16,335 nt of DNA, from contig JAJYMF010000420.1 of NCBI GenBank assembly GCA_021787175.1, positions 1-16,335 on the forward strand, read 5' to 3'. The notes under the pieces were generated by a model. It did not search any database and was not told the origin of the DNA. It saw nothing but the letters and a program-made list of their open reading frames with translations. The DNA is from Pseudomonadota bacterium (lineage in GTDB: Bacteria; Pseudomonadota; Gammaproteobacteria; Xanthomonadales; Rhodanobacteraceae). A program made the translations under genes and the position numbers. Positions 14,186 through 16,335 of this stretch are shown piece after piece. Numbering within the stretch: the stretch's first letter is position 1; the number at the start of each line of letters is the position of its first letter.

Positions 14186-14763
14186 TGCCGCGCCGTCTGC
14201 TGCTGACGATCGCATTGCTGGCGCTGGCCGCCGGCGCCAGTCAGCTCGTGCTGTGGTGGCTGACGCCGCCGCCGGCCGCCGACAGCTTTGTCGGTCCGCC
14301 GCGCTCGGGCTACACGCTGCGCGATTTCCACCTGCTGGCGCTGGGCCCCGACGGCCGCCCCAGTTTCACTCTCAGCGCGCCGCAGCTGGATCGCCGCGAG
14401 GGCGACGACTCGCTGTACCTCAACGCCCCGGTGTTCAGCCTGCCCGCCGCGAAAGGTCCGGCGTGGACCGGTCGCGCCCAGTACGGCTGGGTCAACGCCG
14501 ACGGCAGCGTGATGAAGCTCAACGGCCGCGTGCATCTCGGACGTCCCGCCGGCGCCGCGGCGTCGGCGCTGACCGTGGACACCGCCAACGTCACCGCCTG
14601 GCCCAACCAGCACCGTATGGCCAGCGCGGCGCCGACCGTGATTCAGCAACCCGACGCTACACTGCGCGGCGTCGGCTTCACCGCCGCCACCGACACCCAT
14701 CAACTGGAGCTGCTCGCCGATGTCCACGCCACGTTCCAGCCGCAGCGCGCGCATCCGCATTGA
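14185..14763 (+). CDS. lptC: LPS export protein LptC
   Basis: 192 residues (E. coli LptC 191). A single N-terminal membrane anchor (RRLLLTIALLALAAGASQLVLWWL, about 3-27) is followed by a periplasmic beta-jellyroll type domain containing YTLRDFHLLALGPDGRPSFTLSAPQL. LptC sits on the LptBFG transporter and passes lipopolysaccharide to LptA. Sequence conservation in this family is low, so position between kdsC and lptA carries much of the identification. The start shares one base with the kdsC stop. The 3' end overlaps the lptA start by 44 bp. Confidence 0.9.
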   Translation: MPRRLLLTIALLALAAGASQLVLWWLTPPPAADSFVGPPRSGYTLRDFHLLALGPDGRPSFTLSAPQLDRREGDDSLYLNAPVFSLPAAKGPAWTGRAQYGWVNADGSVMKLNGRVHLGRPAGAAASALTVDTANVTAWPNQHRMASAAPTVIQQPDATLRGVGFTAATDTHQLELLADVHATFQPQRAHPH

Positions 14764-15322
14764 GCTGGCCGCGCCGGGCCTGCTGCTGGCGCTGATGGCG
14801 TTGCCGGCGGCGGCGCTGCAGAGCGACCGCCGGCAGCCGCTCGACGTCAACGCGCAGCACTTCACCGCGGTCAAGGATCCCGGCGTGTCGCGCTTCAGCG
14901 GCAACGTCACCCTCAGCCAGGGCAGCCTCAAAGGCGACGCCGCGCAGGCCACGGCCTATACCAACGCCGACAACAAGATCACCCGCGTGGTGCTGGAGGG
15001 CACGCCCGCGCACCTCAGCCAGCGGCAGGACGACGGCAGCACGATGCAGGCGCAGGCGCAGCGCATCGACTACACGCCGGACACCGACACCGTGATCCTG
15101 ACCGGCGCCGCCCAAGTGGTTCAGCCGGGCCACGGCAGCTTCCAGGGCGAGCGGCTGGTCTACAACACCGAGACCGGCGCGATGCAGGGCGAGAGCGCGG
15201 CCGGTGGCGAGGTGCACGTGACGTTCCAGCCGCGGCCGAAGAAACCTGCGGCCGTGGCGCCCGTCGGCAAGACGCCTGCATCCGCGGCCAGCAGCGGCAA
15301 ACCGGGCGGCGGATCGCGCTGA
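14720..15322 (+). CDS. lptA: LPS periplasmic bridge protein LptA
   Basis: 200 residues. A basic leader (PRSSRSARIRIE) and hydrophobic core (APGLLLALMALPAAAL) form a Sec signal peptide. The mature part begins QSDRRQPLDVNAQHFTAVKDPGVSRFSGNVTLSQGSL, typical of the OstA/LptA fold, and continues with beta-strand repeats including RIDYTPDTDTVILTGAAQVVQ. The C-terminal 35 residues are proline/alanine/lysine-rich and probably disordered. LptA polymers span the periplasm between LptC and LptD. The start at 14720 lies inside lptC and has GGAG ten bases upstream. An ATG 25 codons later would cut the signal peptide, so it is less likely. lptB starts one base after the stop. Confidence 0.92.
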   Translation: MSTPRSSRSARIRIELAAPGLLLALMALPAAALQSDRRQPLDVNAQHFTAVKDPGVSRFSGNVTLSQGSLKGDAAQATAYTNADNKITRVVLEGTPAHLSQRQDDGSTMQAQAQRIDYTPDTDTVILTGAAQVVQPGHGSFQGERLVYNTETGAMQGESAAGGEVHVTFQPRPKKPAAVAPVGKTPASAASSGKPGGGSR

Positions 15323-15323
15323 C

Positions 15324-16043
<720 letters not shown>

Positions 16044-16045
16044 AC

Positions 16046-16060
16046 GCTGCGATACGCAGC
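16046..16060 (+). terminator. Short hairpin after lptB
   Basis: GCTGCG (16046-16051) and CGCAGC (16055-16060) form a 6-bp stem with a 3-nt ATA loop just past the lptB stop. There is no T-run, so it may be a weak terminator, an mRNA-end stabiliser or chance. Read-through into rpoN is common in this gene order. Confidence 0.3.
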
Positions 16061-16095
16061 ACGCATCCACACTAGCCGGGGCCGCGGGCCACGGT

Positions 16096-16101
16096 TAGGA
16101 T
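16096..16101 (+). promoter_or_regulatory. Candidate -10 box (TAGGAT) before rpoN
   Basis: TAGGAT lies 30 bp before the rpoN ATG and matches the -10 consensus at four of six bases. No clear -35 is seen. It would allow rpoN to be expressed separately from the lpt genes. Confidence 0.25.
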
Positions 16102-16131
16102 GCAGACGTCACTTCCCGGCGTCCGCTCGCG

Positions 16132-16335
16132 ATGAAACCCGGACTCCAGCTCCGTCTCAACCAGCAGCTCGCGCTGACACCCCAGCTGCAGCAGGCGATC
16201 CGTCTGCTGCAGCTTTCGCGCGCCGAGCTGGAGACCGAGCTGCGGCAGATGGCCGAGGCCAATCCGATGCTGGAATTCGGCGACGAACTGGGCGAGGAGC
16301 CCGCCGCGGACGCCGCCGCCGCGGACGCCGCCGCC
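16132..16335 (+). CDS. rpoN: RNA polymerase sigma-54 factor, N-terminus (partial)
   Basis: The first 68 codons are visible; the gene runs off the right edge. Region I is clear: MKPGLQLRLNQQLALTPQLQ followed by QAIRLLQLSRAELETELRQMAEANPMLEF, the glutamine- and leucine-rich segment that contacts the -12 promoter element and the activator ATPase. It then enters the acidic, alanine-rich region II (GDELGEEPAADAAA), which varies among species. Sigma-54 directs transcription of genes such as nitrogen, flagellar and often pilin genes, so a functional link to the pilus genes at the other end of the window is possible but not shown here. The position after lptB is the conserved one. The last 30 bases are an exact 15-bp tandem duplication. 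Confidence 0.95.
   Translation, partial: MKPGLQLRLNQQLALTPQLQQAIRLLQLSRAELETELRQMAEANPMLEFGDELGEEPAADAAAADAAA
16306..16335 (+). repeat. 15-bp tandem duplication in rpoN region II
   Basis: GCGGACGCCGCCGCC occurs twice without mismatch (16306-16320 and 16321-16335) and encodes A-D-A-A-A twice. The array may continue beyond the window. The unit is a multiple of three, so copy changes keep the frame. Confidence 0.9.

Noticed and set aside
14720..14763. lptC/lptA overlap of 44 bp as an annotation error
   Set aside because: The lptA start there has a GGAG site and supplies the basic part of a proper signal peptide; later starts shorten the signal, so the overlap is accepted.

Overview
The window is very GC-rich, densely packed chromosomal DNA from a gammaproteobacterium. 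It most resembles the Xanthomonadales (Lysobacterales): PilB reads like Xanthomonas-type PilB along its whole length, and the blocks leuS-lptE-holA, ibaG-murA and kdsD-kdsC-lptC-lptA-lptB-rpoN are arranged as in that group and its relatives. The lineage is my inference from recalled family sequences; no search was run. I see no rRNA, tRNA, transposase, phage gene or CRISPR array.

Layout. 1-1871 (minus): type IV pilus genes, pilB followed by the 5' end of pilC. 1872-2172: a 301-bp gap with no convincing gene. 2173-3404 (minus): a chaperedoxin-type thioredoxin/TPR protein (CnoX-like), coupled by a TGATG junction to a small two-helix membrane protein. 3549-4468 (plus): a YeeE/YedE sulfur permease split into two overlapping half-genes. 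4500-6091 (minus): an exported amidohydrolase coupled by ATGA to a SemiSWEET/PQ-loop protein. 6207-10511 (plus): leuS, lptE, holA. 10512-10707: a convergent gap filled with hairpins. 10708-12504 (minus): ibaG then murA, separated by an unusual insertion. 12625-16043 (plus): kdsD, kdsC, lptC, lptA, lptB, tightly spaced, then the start of rpoN.

Most genes serve the cell envelope. KdsD and KdsC make Kdo for lipopolysaccharide. LptB, LptC, LptA and LptE belong to the bridge that carries lipopolysaccharide to the outer membrane. MurA starts peptidoglycan synthesis. leuS, holA and rpoN are housekeeping neighbours.

The most unusual part is 11938-12259. The expected ibaG-murA junction (ibaG stop, two bases, ATG with a good GAGGA ribosome site) is present, but only about ten murA codons follow it. 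A 262-bp block comes next, made almost entirely of eight back-to-back hairpins whose stems are unrelated in sequence. After it the first ten murA codons occur again in diverged form, and this second copy opens the complete 419-residue murA. The block is open in the frame of the first ATG, and that frame stops four bases before the second ATG. It looks like a hairpin-array insertion into the 5' end of an essential gene, with the start of the gene duplicated. A second, smaller group of hairpins lies just past the 3' end of murA.
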